Source: GWB1-38-13 sp964488535 (GTDB lineage: Bacteria > Patescibacteriota > Microgenomatia > UBA8517). Taken from it: a stretch of DNA of 41,445 nt. Below the pieces are notes generated by a model that worked only from the letters and a program-made list of their open reading frames with translations, was not told where the DNA came from and did no database searches. Of the stretch, positions 33,766 to 41,445 are shown piece by piece (position 1 is the stretch's first letter; every line of letters begins with the position of its first letter). Where the stretch lies: assembly GCA_964488535.1 (NCBI GenBank), contig CAZAUT010000012.1:1-41445 (forward strand). The letters run 5' to 3'. The translations under genes were made by a program, and so were the position numbers.

Positions 33766-35166
33766 TTTTCCCTCAATCCATTCCCCCAACTTCCCCACCC
33801 CCACCCTTTCCTGCTTTGCCGTATCGCGGTCACGAACGGTAACTGTATCGTCTTTTAGTGTATCAAAATCAACCGTCACACACCAAGGGGTTCCGATCTC
33901 GTCTTGGGCAAAATAACGCTTGCCGATATTTCCGCGGGCATCAAAAACACATGGGTATGTAGTATGTAGTATATTGTATATAGCTTTTGCCTTATCCACC
34001 AACTCCGGCTTGTTTGCAAGAAGAGGAAAGACCGCCACTTTATAAGGAGCGATCTTGGGATTAAGTTTTAATATTGTCCTTTCTTTCCCTTTCTCATTCT
34101 CCTCAAAATATGCATCAAACAAGACAGCCATAAATGCCCTGTCCATACCAAAAGCCGGTTCAATTACATGGGGTATAAATTTCCTTCCTGTTTGGGGATC
34201 AACATATTTCAAATCAACCCCCGACTTATCCATGTGATTCTTAAGGTCATAATCCGTTCTATACGCCAGGCCAAACAGTTCCTTGAATCCCCAAGGAAAA
34301 TTGTATTCAACATCTTCGGTTCTTTTTGAATAAAAAGACCTCTCCTCATCGGTATGTGCACGCCACCTTAAAGACGTTTCTTTTACACCTAACTCGTTGG
34401 TTGTCCACTTCCACATTTCGTTTCTCCAATATTCAAATAATTCTTCCCACTTATCTGCCTCGGGGTCAAAAAAGTACTCAAATTCGCTTAACGTAAATTG
34501 CAAAGTTCTAAAAACAAATTTACCCGGAGTAATTTCATTTCGAAATACTGGTCCGCTTTGTGCCAAACCGAAAGGCAATTTCGGCGACATTGAAGATAGA
34601 ACATTCTTAAAATTCACAAACATCCCTTGCGCCGTCTCTCCCCGAAGATACGCCAGTGACTTGTCGCCTGAAATTATTCCAATGCTGGTTTCAAACAGAT
34701 TGTTAAACACCTTTGGTTTTGTCCAATCAAACTCCTTACACTTTGGACATGGAATTTTTTCCTTGTTAATAATCTCCTCCATTTTTTCAAGAGGATATCC
34801 TTCCACATTTTCTGTCTTTCCTTTATCTGCAAAATAGTCTCCTATCAGATGGTCTGCTCTGGTTCTAAATCGACATGCTTTACAATCAATCAGCGCTTCG
34901 GTAAATCCGGAAACGTGACCTGACGCTTCCCAAACCTTGGGGTTCATTAAAATATTCGTATCTATCGGATAAATGTTTGCTCTTGCTCCCACAAAAAAGT
35001 CCCACCACGAATTTTTAATATTGCGAAGAAGAAGTGTTCCCAGGGGACCGTAATCATAGGTGTTCGCAAGTCCGCCATATATCTCACTTCCGGGAAAAAC
35101 AAATCCCCGCCTTTTACAAAGCGCCGTCACCTTATCCATTAAGTTTGATGAAGATTTATCACTCAT
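33754..35166 (-). CDS. glyQS: Glycyl-tRNA synthetase (alpha2, class II)
   Basis: Charges tRNA-Gly. It begins MSDKSSSNLMDKVTALCKRR and has the glycine-enzyme signature FPGSEIYGGLANTYDYGPLG near residues 24-43. A zinc-ribbon-like insertion holds two CxxC pairs (CKACRF and CPKCKEFDW). The class II motifs are FRNEITPGKFVFRTLQFTLSE (motif 2) and EPAFGMDRAFMA (motif 3). The anticodon-binding domain closes the protein. The 470-aa length fits the dimeric alpha2 form found in archaea, eukaryotes and some bacteria. It ends inside a degenerate repeat. Confidence 0.96.
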   Translation of the reverse strand: MSDKSSSNLMDKVTALCKRRGFVFPGSEIYGGLANTYDYGPLGTLLLRNIKNSWWDFFVGARANIYPIDTNILMNPKVWEASGHVSGFTEALIDCKACRFRTRADHLIGDYFADKGKTENVEGYPLEKMEEIINKEKIPCPKCKEFDWTKPKVFNNLFETSIGIISGDKSLAYLRGETAQGMFVNFKNVLSSMSPKLPFGLAQSGPVFRNEITPGKFVFRTLQFTLSEFEYFFDPEADKWEELFEYWRNEMWKWTTNELGVKETSLRWRAHTDEERSFYSKRTEDVEYNFPWGFKELFGLAYRTDYDLKNHMDKSGVDLKYVDPQTGRKFIPHVIEPAFGMDRAFMAVLFDAYFEENEKGKERTILKLNPKIAPYKVAVFPLLANKPELVDKAKAIYNILHTTYPCVFDARGNIGKRYFAQDEIGTPWCVTVDFDTLKDDTVTVRDRDTAKQERVGVGKLGEWIEGKIGY

Positions 35167-35199
35167 TTGAATAATTATAATTCAATTATTATTTTTTGC

Positions 35200-36345
35200 C
35201 TATTCCCCGTCTTCCAGCAATTCCAGTCCTTTTATCGGCAAAGCCGTTTGACCAACCCTGCCTTGAATTGAACCGACAACATTTGCAGTTGAAGAAATGA
35301 GACGCTGCATTTGACCCTCCCGTAATTTCCAAATCTTTTCGTAAGAAGCTTTTTCTTTACTAAGTTGCTGACTCATTTCAGCCCATACTTCTACCAATGC
35401 TTCCATCTGCTGCCTGAATTCATGTGATGTAACATAATCGTATAAATCTTCCGATTTTCCACCTTTGTGAGACGATATTGCCTTTTCAAACGCCACATCC
35501 AGGAGATTTTTTCTTATTATTGTCGCAACAGGAAGAATAAGTGCAAAAGAAACTACCCATACTCCGTCAAAAAGGCCAAACCCCGATTCCAGGCCTTTAG
35601 GAAGCGCCGTAGATATGATCACAGGAACGTTCGCTTTCTCGGAACGGAGATCCTCTTTAAGTTTTGTCACCCACGAATCCGTCCATGCTTTAGTTCTTTT
35701 TATCTCCCATAAAATCACTCCCGAAGTGTATCCTTTGGGACTTTTAACAATTTGTCTGATATCCGCGCCTTTTATTCCTTTTTCAATAGGTCGAATGTCG
35801 TCTGTGGAAAAAGTGTCTTTCAGCAAACCCTCTATATCCATCTCTAATACTTCACCCTGCATTTGTTGTGAGCCTACTTTCGATTTTCTCAGCGCTTCTT
35901 CCAATTGATTTTGTAAACCCTGTATCTTTTTGTCTTTCTCAAGATCTCTCAACCTGTGCTCTTCAATTGCTTGTTTTAAAACAGCTTCTTCAATCTTTTT
36001 CCTTTGCTCGTCAAATTGTCTTTGAACTTCAAGTTCCAATTCTTTCTCCTTTTCTTCCAATTTCCTTCTTTCTTCACGAAGCCTCAACTCGTTTTCGCGA
36101 AGAACGGCTACTTTTTCGTCCTTCTCGGCCAACTGTTTTTCAAGATCAAGTATCTCGATCTTCTGCTCGCTTTCAAATTTGTCCTTCAGTTTCTGTTCGG
36201 TTTCCTTTCTGACATTCTCCAACTCCTCCAGATGTTTTCTTGAAATGTTTGAGGAGACCTCTTCTTCAATCTGATGGCGAATGGCATCGGTCAATTCGAA
36301 AGAGTTGTTACAATGAGGACACCGGATAGCTGTAGACATTGACAT
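35200..36345 (-). CDS. DUF2130 coiled-coil protein with nuclease-like domain
   Basis: Matches the DUF2130 family in layout. There is an N-terminal half zinc-ribbon with one CPHC pair (residues 9-12), then a long charged coiled coil (about 25-165). A globular domain starts at MDIEGLLKDTF and contains ADIRQIV and GVILWEIKRTKAW. The D/ExK arrangement of that domain resembles PD-(D/E)XK nucleases. The function of this family is unknown to me; DNA repair or processing is a reasonable guess, supported weakly by the neighbouring recO. Length is 381 aa. ATGs at 36345 and 36339 are equivalent starts. Confidence 0.85.
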   Translation of the reverse strand: MSMSTAIRCPHCNNSFELTDAIRHQIEEEVSSNISRKHLEELENVRKETEQKLKDKFESEQKIEILDLEKQLAEKDEKVAVLRENELRLREERRKLEEKEKELELEVQRQFDEQRKKIEEAVLKQAIEEHRLRDLEKDKKIQGLQNQLEEALRKSKVGSQQMQGEVLEMDIEGLLKDTFSTDDIRPIEKGIKGADIRQIVKSPKGYTSGVILWEIKRTKAWTDSWVTKLKEDLRSEKANVPVIISTALPKGLESGFGLFDGVWVVSFALILPVATIIRKNLLDVAFEKAISSHKGGKSEDLYDYVTSHEFRQQMEALVEVWAEMSQQLSKEKASYEKIWKLREGQMQRLISSTANVVGSIQGRVGQTALPIKGLELLEDGE

Positions 36346-36360
36346 ATTCTAATACATCGA

Positions 36361-36512
36361 AAAATAAATACCAATTTCCAATATATACCAATAAATATCA
36401 ATTTCCAATAAAAGTAACTTTATTGACACTTATTGAAGATTAGTGCGCATTGGTGTTCATTTGTACTTTTGAGGAAGTCTTAAGCTTCGCTTATTTGTGT
36501 TCATTTGTACTT
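36361..36512. repeat. Repeat-rich spacer at the 3' side of recO
   Basis: It contains AATACCAATTTCCAATATAT and ATCAATTTCCAATAAAA (36367-36414), which recur inverted beyond the other end of recO (37100-37155). It also has an exact 16-base direct repeat, GTGTTCATTTGTACTT, at 36453-36468 and 36497-36512. The second copy overlaps the end of recO and encodes its last residues (STNEHK). No gene is seen in the spacer. Confidence 0.65.
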
Positions 36513-37066
36513 ATTAAATATTGTTTCAACATTCTTTCTCCCACCCTCTTCGAATTGATCTGCCTCTCAAGGACCGACTCGATCACTTTGTCGGGGTTGG
36601 GCATGTCTTTTTCCCTAGGCCAATAACCGAGTATCTCAAGCACTTCTTTGATAAAATCAAGACGTAAGTTTTTAAGTTTGGTAAAATTTTTGAGGATATC
36701 AAAATACTTTATAATCAATTCATATAATTCAGTGTTTTTTTCGTCTTCCTGTGTTACTTTCGATATTAATTCAACAAAATAATAAGCAAGAGAGGTTTTT
36801 TTCAAATTGACCCTAACACTTTCGTATCCGTCGATCAGTTCCGCCTCGTTCATTAATACGAAGTGGTCGTTTTTTGTGAAAGAAAATTTCACTTTCGAAA
36901 ATATTTCGATGTGTCCGCGTTTTCGACTATTCGGTTTTCGAACTCCCTTTGCCAGCAAGAATATTTTACCGTAATGTTTTGTATAGATAATCAGAAGCCG
37001 ATCCGCTTCGCCGTAGTTTTTTCGGGAAAGAATAACTCCTTCTGTGGAGAATGAATAATGAGTCAT
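36491..37066 (-). CDS. recO: DNA repair protein RecO (short form)
   Basis: RecF-pathway mediator that loads RecA at gaps and anneals strands. The N-terminal OB-fold is clear: STEGVILSRKNYGEADRLLIIYTKHYGKIFLLAKGVRKPNSRKRGHIEIFS, here spanning residues 7-57, followed by the helical domain with TSLAYYFVELISKVTQED. At 191 aa it is shorter than usual RecO (about 240), and the zinc-finger cysteines of the C-terminal part are absent. Its last codons come from a repeated 16-mer, and inverted AT-rich repeats lie at both sides. Confidence 0.85.
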   Translation of the reverse strand: MTHYSFSTEGVILSRKNYGEADRLLIIYTKHYGKIFLLAKGVRKPNSRKRGHIEIFSKVKFSFTKNDHFVLMNEAELIDGYESVRVNLKKTSLAYYFVELISKVTQEDEKNTELYELIIKYFDILKNFTKLKNLRLDFIKEVLEILGYWPREKDMPNPDKVIESVLERQINSKRVGERMLKQYLISTNEHK

Positions 37067-37099
37067 TAAAAAGATTAAATTGCTAAATTGTTGAATCGT

Positions 37100-37157
37100 T
37101 TTTTATTGGAAATTTGTATATATTTGAAATTGGTATTTATTGGTATTTATTTATATC
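37100..37157. repeat. Inverted counterpart of the recO-side repeat
   Basis: TTTTATTGGAAATTTGTATA followed by TATTTGAAATTGGTATTTAT is, read on the other strand, a near copy of 36361-36414. The tract runs into the 3' end of the DUF4012 gene. Confidence 0.6.
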
Positions 37158-39250
37158 CTTATCTCCTTATCCGTGTTCAACAAAAACTCATCACTTTTTT
37201 TGCCAAAATTTATTGTATACATCGGAGCATCTTTTCCCGGCTGTTTCTGGATTAGTATTTTATAATCCCTTTGGGTGTTTACGGGAACGCTGTACTTGAG
37301 CATTACTTTTGCAACACCTTCAGGTCTTACCTGCACGAATCCTGCAAAAACAGTCTTCCCAAATTCTTCATAGCTTTCGGTGAATTCTTCAAAGCCATCG
37401 TATTCAATTAGACTGCTCCCTTTCGGAACATAAATTCTTATCCAATTGGGAAGAACGGAATTAAGCCAGCCGTCGTATTTTTCGGGATTCTTGTATGTAA
37501 TCGTCACCGTATTTTCATTTTTTCCGTCTTTTTGGACAACATCGGCCACAACCTCTTGAGTAACGTACAGATTTGATTTTCTTCCACCAAGATTGGCGTC
37601 GTTAATGTAAAGATAATCTCCTTCTTCGTACGGCTTTACTTCTCCCGCTACCCCAAAAGCTTTTACTGCTTTTTCCGCTTCGTCGTCAAGGAAATAAAAC
37701 AAAACATGTTTTTCTGTCAGCGATTTCATGGCTGCTTCGAAAAGAGCCGGCATTTTTTCATCAGGTTGGTTTAACGTATCGGACAATACAACATTCATCA
37801 ATGGTCCGATAATTCCTTTCCTGTTCCCGTAATTTTCAGGCGCATATACAATTTTGCCCGGTTCATTTTCACTCCAGACAACCGGTCCTTCCGTGTCGGC
37901 AAATTTTTCCAGTTCATACACCACTTGTGCACAGTTACATTCAGGGGTAATTTCGGTTGTATAGCTACCGAAGCCCGGAACATTTACCTTCCCCAAAACC
38001 TCAAGAAGATTCACAAGCATCTGTGTATCAACAGCAATAATCCCGTCAAAGTTGTCTATCCCTGTTTTTTTCACCTCCGTAGAAAAGGTATCCATAGCCA
38101 CTTCGAAATCAGGGCTGTAATTCATATCCCTTAAACGAAACTTGTTGAGGGCGACATAAATGCCTTTCAAATACTTCGGAAATTCATCCGGAGCTTTAAT
38201 TGACGGCTTATACCTGTCATCAAGATTATAAATATCGTCCGAAACGATCGGGTCGAATCTTCCTTTATCGACACGGGCAATTGTATATGCTGTAATAAAT
38301 CCGCCCGTAGGTCTAAGTTCCTTATCATTTTGAAGCAAAACCAGGTATGTTCGGGGACTGTCGACTCCCAAAAAGTAATCCGACTTCTGCAGTAACGGCT
38401 TTCCTGATACTATTAGTTCGTCGACTGAGTCAAGAAGGCGTATTGTCTTTTCCAGATTTTCCCTGACCTTCATGCCTTTCATTTCCTTTGGATAACGCCC
38501 CGGATCTATTCGGTCCATTTCAGAACGCATCGCACTTACCTTCTGTGAAACGGTATCGATTTTCGGAACAATGTCGGGGATTGTTTTGATCACAAGATCA
38601 ATCTTGTCCTGGGCGGTTTTCGGTTTTGTTGGATCAACCTCACCCGTTCCTTTGTATCCGATAATATCCGCATAGGGAATAACCGATTCAAGTAAAACAT
38701 TACCCGCATCCAAACCGTTCAAAGACACATTAATAAATCGCTCGCCGTCCTTATAATATATGCCTGCAAACGGCACCGCTTTCATGTAAGAAATCTTCTT
38801 GTAGGATTTTTCGAATGAATCCATTGATGTACGCAGTTTCTTCAATTCCGCCAGAGTTATATTTAAATCCTTCTGGTTTAAACTTTCCTTTACTTTTTGT
38901 GCTTGTCCCTTAACCTCCAAACCCTCTTTATAGACTGTACCAAAAAGGATACCCGTAATCACAAAAAATACAAGAAATACGGCGAGAAATATGCTGATTG
39001 TCTTAATCGCCAACCGTTTTTTTGTGGTTCTGTTGTTACTTATATTGTTTATGTTCATTTTGTTCATTATTGGTATTCTACTGCCCTGTTCAGGCGTCTT
39101 TTTAAAGGTTGCACCAGACTGGACAGCGACACCAATTTTGGGAATTAAGATATTATCGGCTTTTTGAGAATTATACCCGATACTGCCTGAATTAAAAATG
39201 CCACCTTTGGACCCGTCCGTCTGTGTTGTCTTGTTGGCTGAATCTTGCAT
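37151..39250 (-). CDS. DUF4012-family envelope protein
   Basis: Large membrane-anchored protein of the DUF4012 family. A cytoplasmic, glycine/serine-rich head of about 78 residues precedes one transmembrane helix (about 84-108). An extracytoplasmic helical region follows, and then the conserved core around TYLVLLQNDKELRPTGGFI (about residue 305) with FDGIIAVDTQMLVNLLEVLG. The function is not established to my knowledge; the gene is common beside surface-polysaccharide genes, and here it precedes an initiating sugar transferase, ManC-like and GT4 genes. Export or attachment of glycan is a reasonable inference. Length is 699 aa, with an ATG start. Confidence 0.85.
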   Translation of the reverse strand: MQDSANKTTQTDGSKGGIFNSGSIGYNSQKADNILIPKIGVAVQSGATFKKTPEQGSRIPIMNKMNINNISNNRTTKKRLAIKTISIFLAVFLVFFVITGILFGTVYKEGLEVKGQAQKVKESLNQKDLNITLAELKKLRTSMDSFEKSYKKISYMKAVPFAGIYYKDGERFINVSLNGLDAGNVLLESVIPYADIIGYKGTGEVDPTKPKTAQDKIDLVIKTIPDIVPKIDTVSQKVSAMRSEMDRIDPGRYPKEMKGMKVRENLEKTIRLLDSVDELIVSGKPLLQKSDYFLGVDSPRTYLVLLQNDKELRPTGGFITAYTIARVDKGRFDPIVSDDIYNLDDRYKPSIKAPDEFPKYLKGIYVALNKFRLRDMNYSPDFEVAMDTFSTEVKKTGIDNFDGIIAVDTQMLVNLLEVLGKVNVPGFGSYTTEITPECNCAQVVYELEKFADTEGPVVWSENEPGKIVYAPENYGNRKGIIGPLMNVVLSDTLNQPDEKMPALFEAAMKSLTEKHVLFYFLDDEAEKAVKAFGVAGEVKPYEEGDYLYINDANLGGRKSNLYVTQEVVADVVQKDGKNENTVTITYKNPEKYDGWLNSVLPNWIRIYVPKGSSLIEYDGFEEFTESYEEFGKTVFAGFVQVRPEGVAKVMLKYSVPVNTQRDYKILIQKQPGKDAPMYTINFGKKSDEFLLNTDKEIRI

Positions 39251-39371
39251 ACGTTTAATATTACACGAATATTATTTTTTGGGGAATAAGTATTATGTAT
39301 CAGGTATCAGGTATGAGGTATTGAACAAAATCAGAGGCAAATACGTTCCGCGTTATACATTATTCAAACCG
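39251..39371. other. Spacer between the sugar transferase and DUF4012 genes
   Basis: It contains a short tandem of TATCAGGTATCAGGTATGAGG (about 39299-39319), another micro-repeat of the gene-edge class. No gene or clear promoter is seen. Confidence 0.5.
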
Positions 39372-40025
39372 CTAAACAGCTCCTTTTCCTGAAACCATTA
39401 CAAAAGGGGTTTTAAGCATAATTAAAATGTCAAAAATCAGCGACTTTTTCCTCGCATAGTAAGCATCCATTTCAATTCTCTTGTCAAAATTAACCTCACT
39501 TCTTCCATTAACCTGCCAAAAGCCTGTAATACCCGGCTTAGTAGTAAGCATCTCTTTTACAAACTTTTCAGTTCCAGGAAACTTTCTTTGCTGTTCTTCC
39601 AGTTCATCGGGAAGATATGCCCGAGGTCCGACTATGCTCATTTCGCCCCGTAGAACATTAATAAGTTGCGGCATTTCGTCGATCGAGTGTTTACGGATAA
39701 ATTTACCTACTTTTGTAATCCTAGGGTCTTTTGAGGGTTTATAGTTTCCACTCTTTCTTTTTTCAATATAAACACTTTTATATCTCGGGTCTATCTTCTC
39801 CAAAACATCTGCTTTAACCATCATTGAACGAAACTTGTAAAGACGGAATATTTTACCCTTTCTTCCCAATCTTTGCATATGAGAATTTTCTTTCTCGACA
39901 AAAACAGGGCCGGGTGATGCAATTTTTATTGCAATCGCAGTTGCAACCATTATCGGAGAAAAAAGAATAAGAAGTAAAATCGATCCTGCTACGTCAATAA
40001 TCCGTTTAACAAACTCGTAGTTCAT
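39372..40025 (-). CDS. Initiating sugar transferase (PglC/WcaJ type)
   Basis: Bacterial sugar transferase family (polyprenyl-phosphate phosphosugar transferase). It starts surface-glycan synthesis by moving a phosphosugar onto a lipid carrier. An N-terminal re-entrant/membrane helix (KRIIDVAGSILLLILFSP, residues 7-24) is followed by the family motifs: GPVFVEKENSHMQRLGRKGK, IFRLYKFRSM, the Asp-Glu pair in RKHSIDEMPQL, LRGEMSIVGPRAYLP, and KPGITGFWQVNGRS. At 217 aa it is the minimal, monotopic form. It follows the ManC-like gene in the same direction. Confidence 0.93.
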   Translation of the reverse strand: MNYEFVKRIIDVAGSILLLILFSPIMVATAIAIKIASPGPVFVEKENSHMQRLGRKGKIFRLYKFRSMMVKADVLEKIDPRYKSVYIEKRKSGNYKPSKDPRITKVGKFIRKHSIDEMPQLINVLRGEMSIVGPRAYLPDELEEQQRKFPGTEKFVKEMLTTKPGITGFWQVNGRSEVNFDKRIEMDAYYARKKSLIFDILIMLKTPFVMVSGKGAV

Positions 40026-40048
40026 AAAACCTTCGTTATATATCTGGA

Positions 40049-41107
40049 CTATGTCAGGGCAAGGTGTCGCTTCTTGACTTCTTCAAGAACATCTTTAACC
40101 TTGCTTGATTGGCTGCGGTCAGAAATTAACAAAGCGTCACCGGTATCAACGACTACCAAATTGTCTACACCAATCAACCCTACCACTTTATTCGCGTCAT
40201 CCAGTCTGACAAAATTGTTATTGCCTGTTAAATCAATAATGTTCTCACCGTTACCATACATATTTTTCTTATTCAGATATTCAAAAAGATTATCAAAAGT
40301 ACCAAAGTCACTCCATTCAAAAGGCAGCTCGACTACTAATGATTCGCCGTTTTTGTGCACTTCCTGTGTAATATCCTCCAAAGGACCGGGTGGCATTTTT
40401 TGGTATTCGGATTTTAAGTCAGATCCCTGGACGTACTTCATTAAAGGTCCGTACCACTCAATTTTGTACTTTTCAATCATTTTCAACAGGTTAGCAGGGG
40501 TCATGCATGTATGATTCGTATGAACCAATACACCTTCTTTTTTGATGATTTGTAAAGTTTGCTCTTTGGTACTTCTCCAAATAAATTCCTTAATTCTAAA
40601 TATACCTACCGAACCCTCATCCGAAATTTTTTCACCCTTAATTAAATAATCTACTCCCATCACAGGAAAATCGGTCGTCTTTCCACCGGTAATATATTTA
40701 TTTTCCTTCTTGGCTATCTTACCGCAATCAAGCATCATCTGTATAAACTTTTCGACCGGTTCTCTAACCACGTCTGCCTGAACTATCATGAAAGGTTCAT
40801 CTTTCAATCCCTTTTTATATAAAAATGCCGCGATAAGACCGGTTGCCGGACCCTGATTCCTCATTTCAGGCTCAAGTATAAAATTCTCTTCTGGAATCTC
40901 GGGTGAGTTCCTTTTTGCCAACTCAAATTGGTCTTCGTTCGTTGAAACGTATATTTCCTCCGGTTTGAAATAAGTTCTCAACCCCTCGTAGTTTATTTGG
41001 TAGAGAGATTTGTCACCGATTAATGGTAAAAAGTGTTTTGGTTTATGCTCTCGGCTTAAAGGCCACATTTTTGTACCAAAGCCTCCGCAGATCATTACAG
41101 GTATCAT
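40049..41107 (-). CDS. Mannose-1-phosphate guanylyltransferase-like protein
   Basis: Nucleotidylyltransferase likely to make GDP-mannose for the neighbouring glycan genes. The signature is MICGGFGTKMWPLSREHKPKHFLPL (family form GGxGTRLWPLSR..PKQF), and the protein also has NFILEPEMRNQGPATGLIAA, IVQADVV in place of the usual ADH motif, and VELPFEWSDFGTFDNL. Length is 352 aa, so the isomerase domain of bifunctional ManC is absent. The specificity is inferred from motif style. Changes in the signature (Arg to Lys, Gln to His) leave the exact sugar open. Confidence 0.85.
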   Translation of the reverse strand: MIPVMICGGFGTKMWPLSREHKPKHFLPLIGDKSLYQINYEGLRTYFKPEEIYVSTNEDQFELAKRNSPEIPEENFILEPEMRNQGPATGLIAAFLYKKGLKDEPFMIVQADVVREPVEKFIQMMLDCGKIAKKENKYITGGKTTDFPVMGVDYLIKGEKISDEGSVGIFRIKEFIWRSTKEQTLQIIKKEGVLVHTNHTCMTPANLLKMIEKYKIEWYGPLMKYVQGSDLKSEYQKMPPGPLEDITQEVHKNGESLVVELPFEWSDFGTFDNLFEYLNKKNMYGNGENIIDLTGNNNFVRLDDANKVVGLIGVDNLVVVDTGDALLISDRSQSSKVKDVLEEVKKRHLALT

Positions 41108-41122
41108 AACGTAACAACTATC

Positions 41123-41445
41123 TTAACTATTTTTTTCAATTAAGTCCAGAATTTGTTTTTTAAACCTTTCTTTCTCAAATCTTTCCGCATTCTTTTGCAG
41201 AACTTTTTTGTCAAACTTCATCTTCTCAAATTTTTTTACTGCCGCAACCAAACTTTCAACTTTTTGTTCTTCAAAAAATACCCCCGTCGCAACGCGCCCT
41301 GAGCTTGCCGAAGGGTCAATTACCGTATCAACTGCCCCTCCTTTTTTATAAGCAATAACGGGACACCCTGCGGCTTGGGCTTCAACTGCCGTTATCCCAA
41401 AATCCTCCTCTTGAGGATAAATAAATCCTTTTGCATTTTGCATTA
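41123..41445 (-). CDS. GT4-family glycosyltransferase, C-terminal part (cut by window edge)
   Basis: The visible 106 or so residues are the donor-nucleotide half of a GT-B glycosyltransferase. NAKGFIYPQEEDFGITAVEA and QAAGCPVIAYKKGGAVDTV are the classical GT4 motifs, and the C-terminus (RFEKERFKKQILDLIEKN) is also typical. The N-terminal domain lies beyond the right edge, so the ATG at 41443 is not a real start. Inside the frame, DPSASSGR is encoded by a palindromic sequence at 41297-41315 that looks inserted, because related proteins usually go directly from the ETV/DTV segment to TGxFF. Close to the ManC-like gene, so a mannosyltransferase is possible. Confidence 0.9.
   Translation of the reverse strand, partial: MQNAKGFIYPQEEDFGITAVEAQAAGCPVIAYKKGGAVDTVIDPSASSGRVATGVFFEEQKVESLVAAVKKFEKMKFDKKVLQKNAERFEKERFKKQILDLIEKNS
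41297..41315. repeat. In-frame palindromic repeat element within GT4 gene
   Basis: CCCTGAGCTTGCCGAAGGG has CCCT/AGGG inverted ends. I know this word, and the variant with GTCGAAGG, as a frequent dispersed repeat in many bacterial genomes. Here it lies in frame in the glycosyltransferase gene and adds Pro-Ser-Ala-Ser-Ser-Gly at a surface loop. It is locally GC-rich, unlike the host gene. Confidence 0.6.

Noticed and set aside
1..41445. tRNA or rRNA genes, CRISPR arrays, transposases, prophage genes
   Set aside because: I read for T-arm motifs, regularly spaced repeats and transposase motifs on both strands and found none; the repeats present are degenerate and have no regular spacers.

Overview
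The window reads as chromosomal DNA of a streamlined, AT-rich bacterium, most likely a member of the Candidate Phyla Radiation (Patescibacteria). The evidence is indirect: tightly packed and overlapping genes, almost no Shine-Dalgarno sequences, murA inside the division/cell-wall (dcw) cluster, DUF4012 and DUF2130 proteins, and short degenerate repeats between genes. TGA is used as an ordinary stop (many ATGA overlaps), so this is not a lineage that reads TGA as glycine. I cannot name the phylum with confidence; Microgenomates or Katanobacteria-like lineages are possible.

Most of the window is a split dcw cluster. Reading leftward on the minus strand from about 32.7 kb, it begins with mraZ, rsmH, an ftsL-like gene, ftsI, murA and murE (32.7-26.6 kb). 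It resumes with murC (15.8-14.4 kb), with murB on the plus strand, then murL, murD, ddl, alr, murF, mraY, ftsW, murG, ftsQ, ftsA and ftsZ (13.2-0.3 kb). The murL-murD pair suggests that D-glutamate is put into the stem peptide by adding L-Glu and then epimerising it, rather than by a glutamate racemase.

Between the two halves (16-26.6 kb) lies an island that looks like a UDP-GlcNAc supply and control module. It holds glmS behind a long structured leader that resembles a divergent glmS ribozyme, a NagB-like protein with two altered catalytic positions, a PP2C-type phosphatase, both subunits of ATP-citrate lyase, yvcK/glmR, an archaeal-type GlmU-like nucleotidylyltransferase/acetyltransferase, and an inositol-monophosphatase-family phosphatase. 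ATP-citrate lyase makes acetyl-CoA, the co-substrate of the GlmU acetyltransferase step. YvcK (GlmR) in Bacillus binds UDP-GlcNAc, stimulates GlmS, and is a target of a kinase/PP2C phosphatase pair. I infer that the island couples carbon supply and precursor sensing to peptidoglycan synthesis; this is the most interesting hypothesis in the window.

Right of mraZ are a membrane-anchored unknown protein, glycyl-tRNA synthetase, a DUF2130 coiled-coil/nuclease-like protein and recO. An envelope-glycan locus follows: a DUF4012 protein, an initiating sugar transferase, a ManC-like guanylyltransferase and a GT4 glycosyltransferase cut by the window edge. No tRNA, rRNA, CRISPR array or transposase was seen.

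Recurring themes are promoters with a TATAAT-like box only 5-11 bases before the start codon (near-leaderless mRNAs), tail-to-tail genes that overlap or abut without terminators, and families of degenerate low-complexity repeats beside genes, in two cases as inverted copies flanking a single gene.
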